Positions 37,046 to 46,198 of a stretch of 64,000 nt of DNA are shown here, in pieces (the first letter of the stretch is position 1; every line of letters begins with the position of its first letter). Origin of the DNA: Elusimicrobiota bacterium (GTDB lineage: Bacteria > Elusimicrobiota > Elusimicrobia > Elusimicrobiales > UBA9959); the NCBI GenBank assembly GCA_003482905.1, contig DMXM01000042.1, forward strand, positions 1 through 64,000, in the 5' to 3' direction. The notes beneath the pieces were generated by a model that made no database searches, had not been told where the DNA came from, and saw nothing but the letters and a program-made list of their open reading frames with translations. The translations under genes were made by a program, and so were the position numbers.

Positions 37046-37073
37046 TTGACCTGTAATAGTTATTTAATATAAT
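37046..37073 (+). promoter_or_regulatory. Sigma70-type promoter of the pilus operon
   Basis: TTGACC and TATAAT are separated by 16 bases in an AT-rich stretch, about 65 bases before pilM. Confidence 0.7.
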
Positions 37074-37143
37074 TGTTCTATAACTAAGTTGTGGAGTTAA
37101 ATTAAGCGCGGTTCGGGATGGCGCGGAGGGCTTTTAAAACTTA

Positions 37144-38250
37144 ATGCTTTCAAATCTGGCGAAAATGATGTTCCCGCCCAAAGAGGTGCTGGGGATCGAC
37201 ATCGGGAATTGCGCCGTCAAGATAGTTTTTTTTGCCGAAGAGAAAAAAGTGCTGAGACTCAAGGACTGGGGCTACATCCCGCTGGCCATAAAAGCGGATA
37301 CCCCGCCCGAAGAGAAAAAGGCGATAATCTCCCAGGAAATTAAGAGCTATCTCAGGAAGAAGGGCATTCAGGCCCGCTACGCCGCCGCCTCCATTTCCGG
37401 CAACGCCGTGATAGTGCGCTACGTCAAACTCCCCAAACTTTCAAAAAAAGAGCTGGCCCTGACCATAAACGTGGAAGCCGAGCCTTTTATTCCCTTCGAC
37501 ATCAAAGACGTGAATCTGACCTACTATATACTCAACGAAACCTCCGATAGCGGCGAGCCCAAAATGGATACGGTCCTGGTGGCCGCCAAGAGGGAGGCCG
37601 TGCAGGACAAAATAGACATAATTTCCGGGGCCGGACTCGACCCGCTTATCATAGACGTGGATTCTTTCGCGCTGGAAACCCTTTACGGCGCGCTGGCGCC
37701 CGGGGAGGCCAGTTCGGTGCTTCTTCTCAACATCGGGCAGAAGGTCACCAACCTTTCCATCGTGTCGCAGGGCGTCACCCGCGTGGTCAGGGACATCTTC
37801 ATCGCCGGCGCCACCTTTGACAAGGCCATCTCCAAGATCCTCAAGACCGACGCCGCCGCCGCGGAAGCGGCCAAGCGCGTCAAGTCCGTGATCGTGTCCG
37901 ACGAGGACAAGGCCGCGGCCATCGAGGCTTTCGACCGGGACGGCATAGCCGTTTCAAAAGCCGCCGCCGGAGTACTGAGGGACCTGTATACGGAGGTTTC
38001 CCGCTCCATAGACTTCTACCTCTCCCAGGGCGTGGACCATTCCATCTCGAAAATAATACTTTCCGGCGGTATGGCCAACCTCGGGAATATCTCAAAATTC
38101 CTGGCCGCGGAATTTAAGGTGCCGGTGGAAATAATGAACCCGCTTGCGTTCCTGACCGAGACCCCCAAGAACATACCGGCGGACGTGCTGCCCTCGCTGG
38201 CGGTAGCGTCCGGCCTGGCCCTGCGCAAGCTGAAGGACTGGGAAGAATGA
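37144..38250 (+). CDS. pilM: Type IV pilus assembly protein PilM
   Basis: The 368-residue actin-like protein begins MMFPPKEVLGIDIGNCAVKIV, the PilM nucleotide site, and includes SVLLLNIGQKVTNLSIV and IILSGGMANLGNISKFLAAEF. It is the cytoplasmic part of the pilus alignment complex and binds the N-terminus of PilN, encoded next with a 4-base overlap. Confidence 0.94.
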   Translation: MLSNLAKMMFPPKEVLGIDIGNCAVKIVFFAEEKKVLRLKDWGYIPLAIKADTPPEEKKAIISQEIKSYLRKKGIQARYAAASISGNAVIVRYVKLPKLSKKELALTINVEAEPFIPFDIKDVNLTYYILNETSDSGEPKMDTVLVAAKREAVQDKIDIISGAGLDPLIIDVDSFALETLYGALAPGEASSVLLLNIGQKVTNLSIVSQGVTRVVRDIFIAGATFDKAISKILKTDAAAAEAAKRVKSVIVSDEDKAAAIEAFDRDGIAVSKAAAGVLRDLYTEVSRSIDFYLSQGVDHSISKIILSGGMANLGNISKFLAAEFKVPVEIMNPLAFLTETPKNIPADVLPSLAVASGLALRKLKDWEE

Positions 38251-38798
38251 TCAGGATCAACCTCATTCCCCCCGAATACATCGAACGGATAAACCGCAAG
38301 GCCGTCATTGCCAAGGCCGTGCTCGCCGGCGTGGTGGTGGTGGTCAGCCTGGTGGTGGCGTCGCTTTGGCACATAACCCGCGCCAAGGCCATTGGCTCAA
38401 CCCTGGCCCAGCGCGAGATAGAATTGAAGACGCTGCAGAAAGACGTGGACCAGGTGAAAGCCATTGAGGCGCAGATAGACGAGGTGCAGCGCTACCTGAA
38501 TTCCATCGCCAGGATAAATAAGGGGCGCTTCACCTACACGCATTTCCTGCAGGACCTCACCAGCGACCTGCCTTCAACTATCTGGTTCACGGGGGTGAAC
38601 ACGTCGGTCAGCGGCGATCTGCTCAAAGTGGACCTGGCGGTGAACTCAAATTCCGCCTATGATCTGGCCTATTGGATAAATTCCCTGGAGACGTCCGGGC
38701 AGTACTCCGACGTGGGGGTCGGCGGCATCTCCATTTCCGACACGCCGGAGGGGAGGCGCTTCACCGCGCCGATCAACCTCAAGTACACCTACAGGTAG
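38247..38798 (+). CDS. pilN: Type IV pilus assembly protein PilN
   Basis: The 183-residue protein starts MIRINLIPPEYIERINRK, the conserved PilM-binding tail, followed by one membrane helix and a periplasmic coiled coil with a ferredoxin-like domain. Confidence 0.92.
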   Translation: MIRINLIPPEYIERINRKAVIAKAVLAGVVVVVSLVVASLWHITRAKAIGSTLAQREIELKTLQKDVDQVKAIEAQIDEVQRYLNSIARINKGRFTYTHFLQDLTSDLPSTIWFTGVNTSVSGDLLKVDLAVNSNSAYDLAYWINSLETSGQYSDVGVGGISISDTPEGRRFTAPINLKYTYR

Positions 38799-38802
38799 AA
38801 CC

Positions 38803-39354
38803 ATGGATAAGATAAAACTGACAAAGGAACAGCTGGGCCAGATCTTCGCGGGCCTGCTTTTCAGCGGCCTGTTCATTTACGGTTACCTGTTCTATTTCTG
38901 GCTGCCTACGGCCAAGAAGATAGAGGAGAATACCAAAAAGGTAGCCTCCATCGAGGCAGATATCAACAAGGCTAAAATGCAGAAGGCCAAGTATAAAGAT
39001 CTCGAGTCCAAACTGGCCAGCCTGCGCGAAGAGAAAGAGGCGGCCCAGAAGAAACTGCCCCGCGAGCGCAAACTGCCGGACCTGTTGCGCACCATAACGG
39101 CCCTGAGCCGCAAATACAAGGTGGATGTAAAGTCTATAACTCCCTCCGGCAGCGCGCCGGTGGAGTATTTCACCCGGGTGTCCTATGGCATAAGCCTGAC
39201 CGGCAACTATCACGACGTGGGCCGGTTTCTCACGGCCCTGGGACTGGAGGAGAGGATAATGACGGCGGAGAATCTCAGCCTGTCCGCCACCGCCGGCCAG
39301 GAAACCTCCGTGAGCGCCCAATTCACGCTGGTGGCTTATCAATATAATGGTTAA
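38803..39354 (+). CDS. pilO: Type IV pilus assembly protein PilO
   Basis: The 183-residue protein has one N-terminal membrane helix (AGLLFSGLFIYGYLFYFWLPTAKK), a coiled coil and a periplasmic domain with LPDLLRTITALSRKYKVDVKSITPSG and YHDVGRFLTALGLEERI, typical of PilO. It pairs with PilN. It overlaps pilP by 8 bases. Confidence 0.9.
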   Translation: MDKIKLTKEQLGQIFAGLLFSGLFIYGYLFYFWLPTAKKIEENTKKVASIEADINKAKMQKAKYKDLESKLASLREEKEAAQKKLPRERKLPDLLRTITALSRKYKVDVKSITPSGSAPVEYFTRVSYGISLTGNYHDVGRFLTALGLEERIMTAENLSLSATAGQETSVSAQFTLVAYQYNG

Positions 39355-39796
39355 AAACTCGTTATTTTCTATGCTCGTCCTGCTGGCGGCGGCAGCCGCG
39401 CCCGCCGGCGCCCAAGTCCAGGTTTCCTCTCCGGCGGTCACCGTGGACCAGGCCTACAGGCCGGTAAACCCGCGGGATCCGCTCGTGCCCGCGACCATCT
39501 TCGGCGACCAGAAGGGCGCCCCCGGCGCCGCGAGGGCCGCCGCCCCGGGCGTAGCGAAGGGCTCTTTTACCGTTTATGGGCTTACGCTGACCGGCGTACT
39601 TGAAGATTCGCGCGGACGCCAGGCGCTGCTGCGGGACCAGGCCACCGGGCTGCTTTACACCCTTAAGGCCGGCCGCCTGGTGGATCCGAATAAGAAAACA
39701 GTGCCGGGCATTTCCGGCGTAATAAAAGGCAAGCAGGTTATCCTCCTGACCGAAGACAAGAAGGTGCATCAGATCAACCTGCGCGAGAAGGAATGA
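39347..39796 (+). CDS. pilP: PilP-like pilus lipoprotein or periplasmic protein
   Basis: A signal peptide (MLVLLAAAAAPAGAQ) without a lipobox Cys is followed by a proline-rich linker and a small beta domain (FTVYGLTLTGVLEDSRGRQALLRDQATGLLYTLKAGRLV). The order between pilO and pilQ and the beta domain fit PilP, which links PilNO to the secretin. It is called mainly by position and fold. Confidence 0.78.
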   Translation: MVKNSLFSMLVLLAAAAAPAGAQVQVSSPAVTVDQAYRPVNPRDPLVPATIFGDQKGAPGAARAAAPGVAKGSFTVYGLTLTGVLEDSRGRQALLRDQATGLLYTLKAGRLVDPNKKTVPGISGVIKGKQVILLTEDKKVHQINLREKE

Positions 39797-39877
39797 ATTT
39801 TTACGGGAGCGGCGGCGCGTAATCAGCGCGCGGCGGCCAACGTCGCGTCGCGCGTAATGCGTTAGGAGAGACCAAAA

Positions 39878-41635
39878 ATGAAAAAAATAATAACTTTGGC
39901 CGTTACGGCCGTTTTCTTCGCCCAAAACACCCCGGTCCTTTACGCCGCGGAAATGGCTACGGTCCGCTCGGTGCGGGTTTCGGCCGACAGCGTTTATATC
40001 GCCACCGACCGTCCGGTGCAATATAAGGCGTTCACTATGGAGAACCCTTCCAAGCTTGTGCTGGAGCTTATGGATTCAAGGATGAAAACGCTCCAGGAGA
40101 TCCCCGTCAACGGCCAGGTCCTGCGCGGAGTGCGCACCGGCCAGTTCAAGAGCGGTCCGGCCAGCGTCTCCCGCGTGGTAATGGACCTGACGCAGAAGAC
40201 CGCCTATGAAATAACCCGCAAGGGAACCGAACTTATCGTCATGCTCGGCGCCCGCCCCGTCACGCGGCCGGCGGTGAAGGACGCCCCCGCGGCGCCGCCC
40301 GCCGGGGTAACCGTTATCCCCCCGGCCTCCGGGCAGGCGCAGGATAAGCCCATGGAAATGACGCTTGAGGCATCCCCGGTTAAACCGGCGGACCTCGTAC
40401 GCGAAACCGTCCAGCCGGTATCCGGAAGCAAAACCTACGCCCCCTCCCAGGCGCGCGGCATAATGGACAACCTCTCGCGCGAACCGATAACTTTAGACTA
40501 CAACGAAGCCGACGTCCGTGAGGTCCTGAGTATGCTGGCCGCCAAGGCCGGCATCAATATCATTTACAGCGACGACGTGAGCGGCACTATCACGATAAGC
40601 CTGTCCAAGGTGCCCTTTGACGAGGCGTTTAGGACCATCCTTAACGTGAAGGCCCTCGCCGCGCAGCAGGCCGGGGACAATATCCTGCGTATCGCCTCCC
40701 CCGCCAGTTTCCTGGCGGAGCAGAAAAAAGCCATGCAGCAGACGCGCGTGTTCTTTCTCAGCTACTCTAAAGCGGCGGAGGTGAAGGCGCAGGTGGACGC
40801 GGTGGCCAATGCGGAAGGCCGTACTAAAGCCAGCTGCAACGCCGACGACAATAACAACGCCCTCATCGTGACGGATTCTCCGATGGGAATAGAGGTCACT
40901 TCCCGGCTTATAAAGAACCTGGACCGCCGGCCCCGGCAGGTGGTCATAGAAGCCAAGTTCGTGGAAATGTCCCTCCAGGACGACTACCACCTGGGCATCC
41001 AGTGGTTCGCCAACAGCGTTAAAAATAACGGCGTCTATTCCCAGGCCTCGATACCCATACCGTTCGCCGAAACCATCTACGGCGCTTTCACTATGGGTAG
41101 GATGAACGCAAATTCTAATCTCGAAGCGACCATCATGGCAGCGGCCCAGAAAGGCAAGGCCAAGGTTCTTTCCGATCCCAAGATAACGACGCTGAACAAC
41201 AAAGAAGCCAATATAGACATCACGCAGCAAACCCCGTACACAACCGAGGAATGGTCCGCCACCACCCCGCCCGTCAGGACCATTAAGTCGGTTTATGTGA
41301 CCACCGGCATCATGCTTAAGGTCACCCCCGTTATCAATTCCGACGGCAGGATACTCATGAAGGTAAAGCCCTCCGTGAGCCAGGTGGCCAAGGCCACCAT
41401 CCTTGGCGGGGCGCCGGGCATAGACACGAGGCAGGCCGACACAAACGTTATAGTGCGCAACGGCGAAACTATAGTGATAGGCGGCCTGATAACGGATACG
41501 CAATCCAACACCGTCTATAAAGTGCCGCTGCTGGGGGATATCCCTCTCATCGGCTGGCTGTTCAGGAAGAAGAGCGTGCTAAGAAGCAGGATGGAGCTTC
41601 TTATATTCGTAACGCCCAGGATAATGGAAGAATAG
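39878..41635 (+). CDS. pilQ: Type IV pilus secretin PilQ
   Basis: The 585-residue outer-membrane pore has a signal peptide, an N-terminal AMIN domain (about 25-120, RSVRVSADSVYIATDRPVQYKAF), a Pro/Ala-rich linker, N0/N1 domains (ITLDYNEADVREVLSMLAAKAGINIIY), and the secretin core with VVIEAKFVEMSLQDDYHLGIQW, KVLSDPKITTLNN and VIRNGETIVIGGLITD. It is the last gene of the pilMNOPQ operon; TAGGAGAG precedes the start. Confidence 0.95.
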   Translation: MKKIITLAVTAVFFAQNTPVLYAAEMATVRSVRVSADSVYIATDRPVQYKAFTMENPSKLVLELMDSRMKTLQEIPVNGQVLRGVRTGQFKSGPASVSRVVMDLTQKTAYEITRKGTELIVMLGARPVTRPAVKDAPAAPPAGVTVIPPASGQAQDKPMEMTLEASPVKPADLVRETVQPVSGSKTYAPSQARGIMDNLSREPITLDYNEADVREVLSMLAAKAGINIIYSDDVSGTITISLSKVPFDEAFRTILNVKALAAQQAGDNILRIASPASFLAEQKKAMQQTRVFFLSYSKAAEVKAQVDAVANAEGRTKASCNADDNNNALIVTDSPMGIEVTSRLIKNLDRRPRQVVIEAKFVEMSLQDDYHLGIQWFANSVKNNGVYSQASIPIPFAETIYGAFTMGRMNANSNLEATIMAAAQKGKAKVLSDPKITTLNNKEANIDITQQTPYTTEEWSATTPPVRTIKSVYVTTGIMLKVTPVINSDGRILMKVKPSVSQVAKATILGGAPGIDTRQADTNVIVRNGETIVIGGLITDTQSNTVYKVPLLGDIPLIGWLFRKKSVLRSRMELLIFVTPRIMEE

Positions 41636-41669
41636 GACGCGGCAGTCTGAATTTAATTAAGCGCGCTTG

Positions 41670-41705
41670 TCCGCCCGCCGGGTACCGACCCGCGGGCGGA
41701 TCTCT
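41670..41705. terminator. Hairpin between convergent pilQ and PorV-like genes
   Basis: TCCGCCCGC and GCGGGCGGA pair around a 13-base loop that can itself form GGGT/ACCC; a weak T-run (TCTCTTTG) follows. Confidence 0.55.
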
Positions 41706-41720
41706 TTGTCGGACGGGCTC

Positions 41721-42749
41721 CTAGGGGGCTTTCCAGCCCGGCGGGGCCTTTTCGGAATGAATAAGGATGAAATCTCCGGACTGCGCCCCCGGCCTGTTCA
41801 CAAAGGGCTTGGTTCTGTCCACGGGTTTAGGCGCCACGCCCGCGCCTGATCTGGAGAAAAAATAGGAAATGGAGAAATGGTGGGTTATGCCAAGGTTTCC
41901 GTAGGGGACGAAGGCGTAGTCCAGCGCCCAGGACCTTTCCCTGACGCCGCCGCCCAGCGTGAAATTATATCCCTGCGTTCTCAACCGGGTGCTATAGCCT
42001 GCCCTGAACATGATGGGCGCGGCGGCCGGGTTTTGCGGTAAAATATATTCCGCGCCGCCGGAGAGCCAGGCGCCGTCACGCGAACTGTTCACGTCCAGCG
42101 CCAGGGTAACCGCGTTCAGCGCCGCCTGCGCGCCTATTTTGAGGGTTTGGGGCAGATCCTCCGAGCGGCCGTTAAATTTGATTCCGCCGCCGCTATTTTT
42201 CAGGGCGGCGCCCAGGGTTATGCGGGAAAAACGCGCGATCATTCCCGCGTCCGCCGCGTAAGCCGAGGCCCTGCCGCCCAGTTTCATGGAAAGATTTTTG
42301 GCGGCGACGCCGAACGCCAGGGTCTTGCCTGCCTTAAAGCCCCAGGCCGCCGAGACCACCCTGTCCGAGGGATTTAAATCCCCGTCCACCGAACCGGTCT
42401 TGTCCAGGGAATCCATGGAACCGTAATCGAGGTACTGCCAGCCGGCCGCGAAAACACCCAGGCCCGCCGGGCAGGCCGCCGAGACCGCGCTATAGGCCAC
42501 TTCCTCGAACCATCTGCTGTGGCCGGTGAAAACCGAGCACCGGTCTACAAAGCCGAGGCCGGCCGGATTCCAGAACAAGGCCGAGGAGTCGCCGCTATAG
42601 GCCGCCCCCGTATCTCCGAGAGCGGCGTAGCGGGCCCCGGCGCCGAGCTTCAGTATCTGCCCGGCCGCATTACCCGCCGACGCCGCGGAGGCGTGCGCCG
42701 GCGGAACTAACAGCCCGGCGGCCAGGAAAAGAATAGTCGTTGTTTTCAT
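41721..42749 (-). CDS. PorV/PorQ-family outer-membrane beta-barrel protein
   Basis: A signal peptide (TTTILFLAAGLLVPPAHA) is followed by the family's opening LKLGAGARYAALGDTGAAYSGDSSALFWNPAGLGFV, then alternating amphipathic strands and a C-terminal SISYFF strand and proline-rich tail. PorV/UPF0164 proteins are FadL-like barrels; in Bacteroidetes they shuttle type IX secretion cargo. It overlaps the M6 protease gene by 4 bases and is co-translated with it, so that protease may be its cargo. Confidence 0.82.
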   Translation of the reverse strand: MKTTTILFLAAGLLVPPAHASAASAGNAAGQILKLGAGARYAALGDTGAAYSGDSSALFWNPAGLGFVDRCSVFTGHSRWFEEVAYSAVSAACPAGLGVFAAGWQYLDYGSMDSLDKTGSVDGDLNPSDRVVSAAWGFKAGKTLAFGVAAKNLSMKLGGRASAYAADAGMIARFSRITLGAALKNSGGGIKFNGRSEDLPQTLKIGAQAALNAVTLALDVNSSRDGAWLSGGAEYILPQNPAAAPIMFRAGYSTRLRTQGYNFTLGGGVRERSWALDYAFVPYGNLGITHHFSISYFFSRSGAGVAPKPVDRTKPFVNRPGAQSGDFILIHSEKAPPGWKAP

Positions 42750-44623
42750 CTTTCTATCACTATCTTTAAAGTCTGCGCGGCGGAACTGGAGGCGTCCTTT
42801 ATGTGCGCGAAATAAACCCCGCTGGCCGCGTTTTTGCCTGCGGAGTTCTTCCCGTCCCAGATCTTCTTGTTCAGGTCCGTGGGGGTGACTTTCAGCTCCC
42901 GCACCAATTCCCCTAAAAGGGTGTAGATCCTTATGGTAGCGTTGGCCGGCGCCGCCGAGAAAGTGATTCCGGCCGCGTCATGGGTTCCGCCCGAGCCCGG
43001 CGTCCAGGGCCTGGGATAGGCGAGCATGGACAGCGAAGGCGGGGCGGTATCGTTCAGGCTGAAGGTCATGGGGTTACTGCTCGCGGAAATACTCCACAAT
43101 AACAGGTCAAGGTCCAGGGAATGATAGCTTTTGCTGTTCGGGGTCGTGGAGTCGCCGAAACTGGTGTTATTGCCCAGGCGGAAGTAATCGGCGTCATCGC
43201 CGGAATTCGCGTTCAGTTCCAGGTCCTGCAGTCCGTCGGCCTGCTTAAGCCCCACCAGGTAATGTGTCTGGTCGTTGTTGTCGGCTACGGATTCGTCGAC
43301 GTGCCAGATCAGCATGCCGCGCAGCGGCCCGGGGAGGCCGGCGTCAAAACCGTAGCCCTGCCTGTTTTCAGCCAGAAAATATTCGGCGGAGGAAAAAGCC
43401 CCGCTCTGAAAAAGATATAAAGCGTTGGCGTTGGTCTCTATCTGGGCCAGGGAATAAGCGCCGGCCGCCGACAGCCGGGTGGCGGTGGCCCAGCCCAGCT
43501 CCTTCTTGCACCAGGCGCTCGGATGGGAGGGGGAGGTGCCGTTGTTGCCGTTCCAGGAGCCTTCCGCCATCAGGCAGAATTTCCCGGCGCCGGCACTGTC
43601 CCCGCCGTAGTCGTAAAGGTCCGGCAGGCCGAGGAAATGGCCGTTTTCGTGGCAGATAACGCCTACGCGCGCGATGCCGGTTGAGGACGTCACCGAATCC
43701 CAGCCCCGCACTTCGGGCTCGGTATGGTACATCTGCATGGCCACGCCGTTCTTGGTCACGGGCGCGGCGAGCGACCATTGATGGGACCAGATATAGTCCG
43801 GATTGTTGCCCGCCGACTCTTCGCCCAGGCCGGAGTGGATGATAGTGAGCCCGTCCACCAGCCCGTCGCCGTTGCCGTCGGCGGCGCTGAAATTGAAGCC
43901 GGTCGCGGCCAGCGCGTTTATGGCGTCCGAGATCATTTGCTGCGGGTGGGAATCCTGCCCGGCCAGGTCGTTGCCCCCGTAATAAGCGAAGGGCTGCGGA
44001 AGGGCCACCCACTCGGTCACCGTGGACTGGACTATAAGGCCGTTATATGAAACCTGGAGGTAATAATCTTTTACCGAGCCGGTAGCTCCGTCCACCGTGT
44101 AGCCGATATCGTTAAAAAGGCCGTCGAACTGGGCCCGGCTGTAGGTGGTGGTCTGGTCGGAGAACCTGGCCAGGATGACCAGGTTCTTCATGGTGCCGCT
44201 GAGTATGGGCGCCTTGGCCCGCCGCGCGGGCGCCCGGCGGCCGGCGGCCGCCGCGCGGTAAACGGGGTTTGTGTTCTTCAAATGTCTGCCGACGCCCATT
44301 TTTTCCGGATCGATCGAGCCGACTTTGTGGCTGCCGGCCTTCAGCGAGCCGTCGGCGTCGCGTTCAGCGTAAAACCAATCCCCGGCGGGAGCGGTTTTAA
44401 GAATGGTGTAGCCTTTGTCGTCCTCGTTCCACTTGGAATATTCGTCTCCCCTCAGAAAGATCCGTATGCCGGAGCCGTCCGATTGCCTGACTTCGGCCCC
44501 GGCGGGGTTGGCCGGGACGGCCCGGGAGACGCCGGGAAGGAGCAGGCCCGGCAAAAGCAGGAATACGACGGGCGCCAAACCCTTTATAAAGTCGGTTCTA
44601 ACAGATGTCGTTGATTTTTTCAC
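42746..44623 (-). CDS. Secreted M6-family metalloprotease with FlgD-type C-terminal domain
   Basis: I take the GTG at 44623 (KKSTTSVRTDFIKGLAPVVFLLLPGLLLPG signal peptide) as the start; an ATG at 44665 is also open. The zinc site is VICHENGHFLGLPDLYDYG, the HExxH of the immune-inhibitor-A-like M6 proteases. The C-terminus is a beta domain ending with the FlgD-like ATIRIYTLLGELVREL, WDGKNSAGKNAASGVYFAHIK pattern used as a C-terminal sorting or anchoring module. It is co-translated with the PorV-like gene, which suggests joint secretion. Confidence 0.85.
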   Translation of the reverse strand: MKKSTTSVRTDFIKGLAPVVFLLLPGLLLPGVSRAVPANPAGAEVRQSDGSGIRIFLRGDEYSKWNEDDKGYTILKTAPAGDWFYAERDADGSLKAGSHKVGSIDPEKMGVGRHLKNTNPVYRAAAAGRRAPARRAKAPILSGTMKNLVILARFSDQTTTYSRAQFDGLFNDIGYTVDGATGSVKDYYLQVSYNGLIVQSTVTEWVALPQPFAYYGGNDLAGQDSHPQQMISDAINALAATGFNFSAADGNGDGLVDGLTIIHSGLGEESAGNNPDYIWSHQWSLAAPVTKNGVAMQMYHTEPEVRGWDSVTSSTGIARVGVICHENGHFLGLPDLYDYGGDSAGAGKFCLMAEGSWNGNNGTSPSHPSAWCKKELGWATATRLSAAGAYSLAQIETNANALYLFQSGAFSSAEYFLAENRQGYGFDAGLPGPLRGMLIWHVDESVADNNDQTHYLVGLKQADGLQDLELNANSGDDADYFRLGNNTSFGDSTTPNSKSYHSLDLDLLLWSISASSNPMTFSLNDTAPPSLSMLAYPRPWTPGSGGTHDAAGITFSAAPANATIRIYTLLGELVRELKVTPTDLNKKIWDGKNSAGKNAASGVYFAHIKDASSSAAQTLKIVIER

Positions 44624-44755
44624 CGCCAGCCCTCTTTGCGCCCGTTGGCGGACACAAAAATCCATGTCCGCTTTTCCCGCTTATTTGTATATTATATATC
44701 ATAGTTATAGCATAGCCCCAAAAGCAGATTTGATTTTTCGGACTTTTTACAGAGA

Positions 44756-46198
44756 ATGCTGGCCTATACCTTTTTCGCCGTACTGGCGCTGTCACCCCTG
44801 CTGCAGGCGGTCTTCGACCTGCCGCTGCAGCTGGCTTTTCAGCGGGCCGTCCTTTTCTCCTGCCTGGCCTGGCTGCTGCTGGGCTTAAAGGGGCGCGGCC
44901 TGCCCGCAAGCCTGGCCGAAAAAAGATTTTATCCCCTCTGGGGCGCCGCGGCTTTGACCCTGGCGGCGCTTATTTACAGCCCGTTGCGCGGCCATATCTT
45001 TAACGAGTGGGGGAACTATGCGGCGGGCCTGCTGATCTTCGTGTTCGCCTCTTTCCTTAATAGAGAAGAGCGCGCCCTGACGGACCGGGCGGTCATAGCC
45101 GGCGCCTGGCTGGTCTTCGGCTTTTCCCTCCTGCAGGCCTTCGTCCTGAAAAATTTCGCGGGCCACCCGCCGCTCACGAACCTTAACGCGCTGGCCCTGT
45201 ACGCCGTGATGGTCATACCGCTGGCCCTCGGGCGGCGGCTGTGGGCGCTGGCCGGGGCGATGCTCATACTTATCGTCTGGACCCAGTCGCTGGGCGCGGC
45301 GCTGGCGGGGCTCGCCGCGGCCGGTTTTTACGCGGCGCACAGGCTTAAGGGCGGTGAACTTAAAGATAACGCCTGGCCCCTGGCGGCGCTGGCGGTTCTG
45401 GCCGTAGGCGTGCTTTACCTCCTGCAGGCCGACTCGGTGGCGGGGCGCCTGGCCTGGTGGAAAAGCGCCTGGGAGATGTTCCTGGCCCGGCCGCTGTCAG
45501 GTTTCGGATACGCGTCGTTCACCTGGGTCCAGGCCGCTTTCCAGGGCGAAGGGACCTTCAGGGAACACGCCATCTACGCGCACAACTATTACATCGAGTT
45601 CCTCGCCGAGAACGGCCTGCCGGCGGCTATCCTCTGGTTCTGGCTGCTGCTGCGCGCCGTCCGGGCTAAAACCGGCCTTGTAAGGTACTCTGTAATAGCC
45701 GCCCTCACCCACTCACTGGTGGACTTCGGCCTTTCGGTGCCCGCTAATTTCTGGCTTTTCTGTTATCTGCTCAGCTCCGAGGCCTCCGCCAAAGAGGCCG
45801 TCAGGCCGGCCCGCCGCCTGGCGGCGCCGGGTTTTGTGCTGGCGGCGCTGCTGGCGGCGGCGCTGCTGAACCTGGACTACCGCAGCCTGGCTTTTGAAAA
45901 GGCGCGCGGCCGCGCGCTGACCGCGGCGGTTCGCGGCGACGGCGCCGCTGCGGAGACGGAACTGCGGCCAGCCCTGGAGGGCAAACTTTTCAGAGCCCCC
46001 GCCCTTGAATTCCTGGGCCGGCTTAACCTGACGGCCCGCGACGCGGGCTTGAGTTCGGCGGTCTATTTCGAGATGGCTCTGATAGAGAACCGCTACAGCG
46101 CGGCCTCCTGGAGAGCGCTGAAGCGTATTTATTCGCTCCCGGGCCGCGAGGCGGCCGCCGCAGGTTTGGAGCGGCGCCGGGCGGAGGTGTTCAGGTGA
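44756..46198 (+). CDS. O-antigen-ligase-like membrane protein 1
   Basis: The 480-residue protein has about ten membrane helices and the Wzy_C family signature: WWKSAWEMFLARPLSGFGYASF followed by HAIYAHNYYIEFLAENGLPAAI. The C-terminal 90 residues are soluble and helical. It belongs to the O-antigen ligase/polymerase family, which moves or polymerises glycans on the periplasmic side. The start lies 93 bases from the divergent M6 gene, in an AT-rich gap. It overlaps the next paralogue by 4 bases. Confidence 0.8.
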   Translation: MLAYTFFAVLALSPLLQAVFDLPLQLAFQRAVLFSCLAWLLLGLKGRGLPASLAEKRFYPLWGAAALTLAALIYSPLRGHIFNEWGNYAAGLLIFVFASFLNREERALTDRAVIAGAWLVFGFSLLQAFVLKNFAGHPPLTNLNALALYAVMVIPLALGRRLWALAGAMLILIVWTQSLGAALAGLAAAGFYAAHRLKGGELKDNAWPLAALAVLAVGVLYLLQADSVAGRLAWWKSAWEMFLARPLSGFGYASFTWVQAAFQGEGTFREHAIYAHNYYIEFLAENGLPAAILWFWLLLRAVRAKTGLVRYSVIAALTHSLVDFGLSVPANFWLFCYLLSSEASAKEAVRPARRLAAPGFVLAALLAAALLNLDYRSLAFEKARGRALTAAVRGDGAAAETELRPALEGKLFRAPALEFLGRLNLTARDAGLSSAVYFEMALIENRYSAASWRALKRIYSLPGREAAAAGLERRRAEVFR

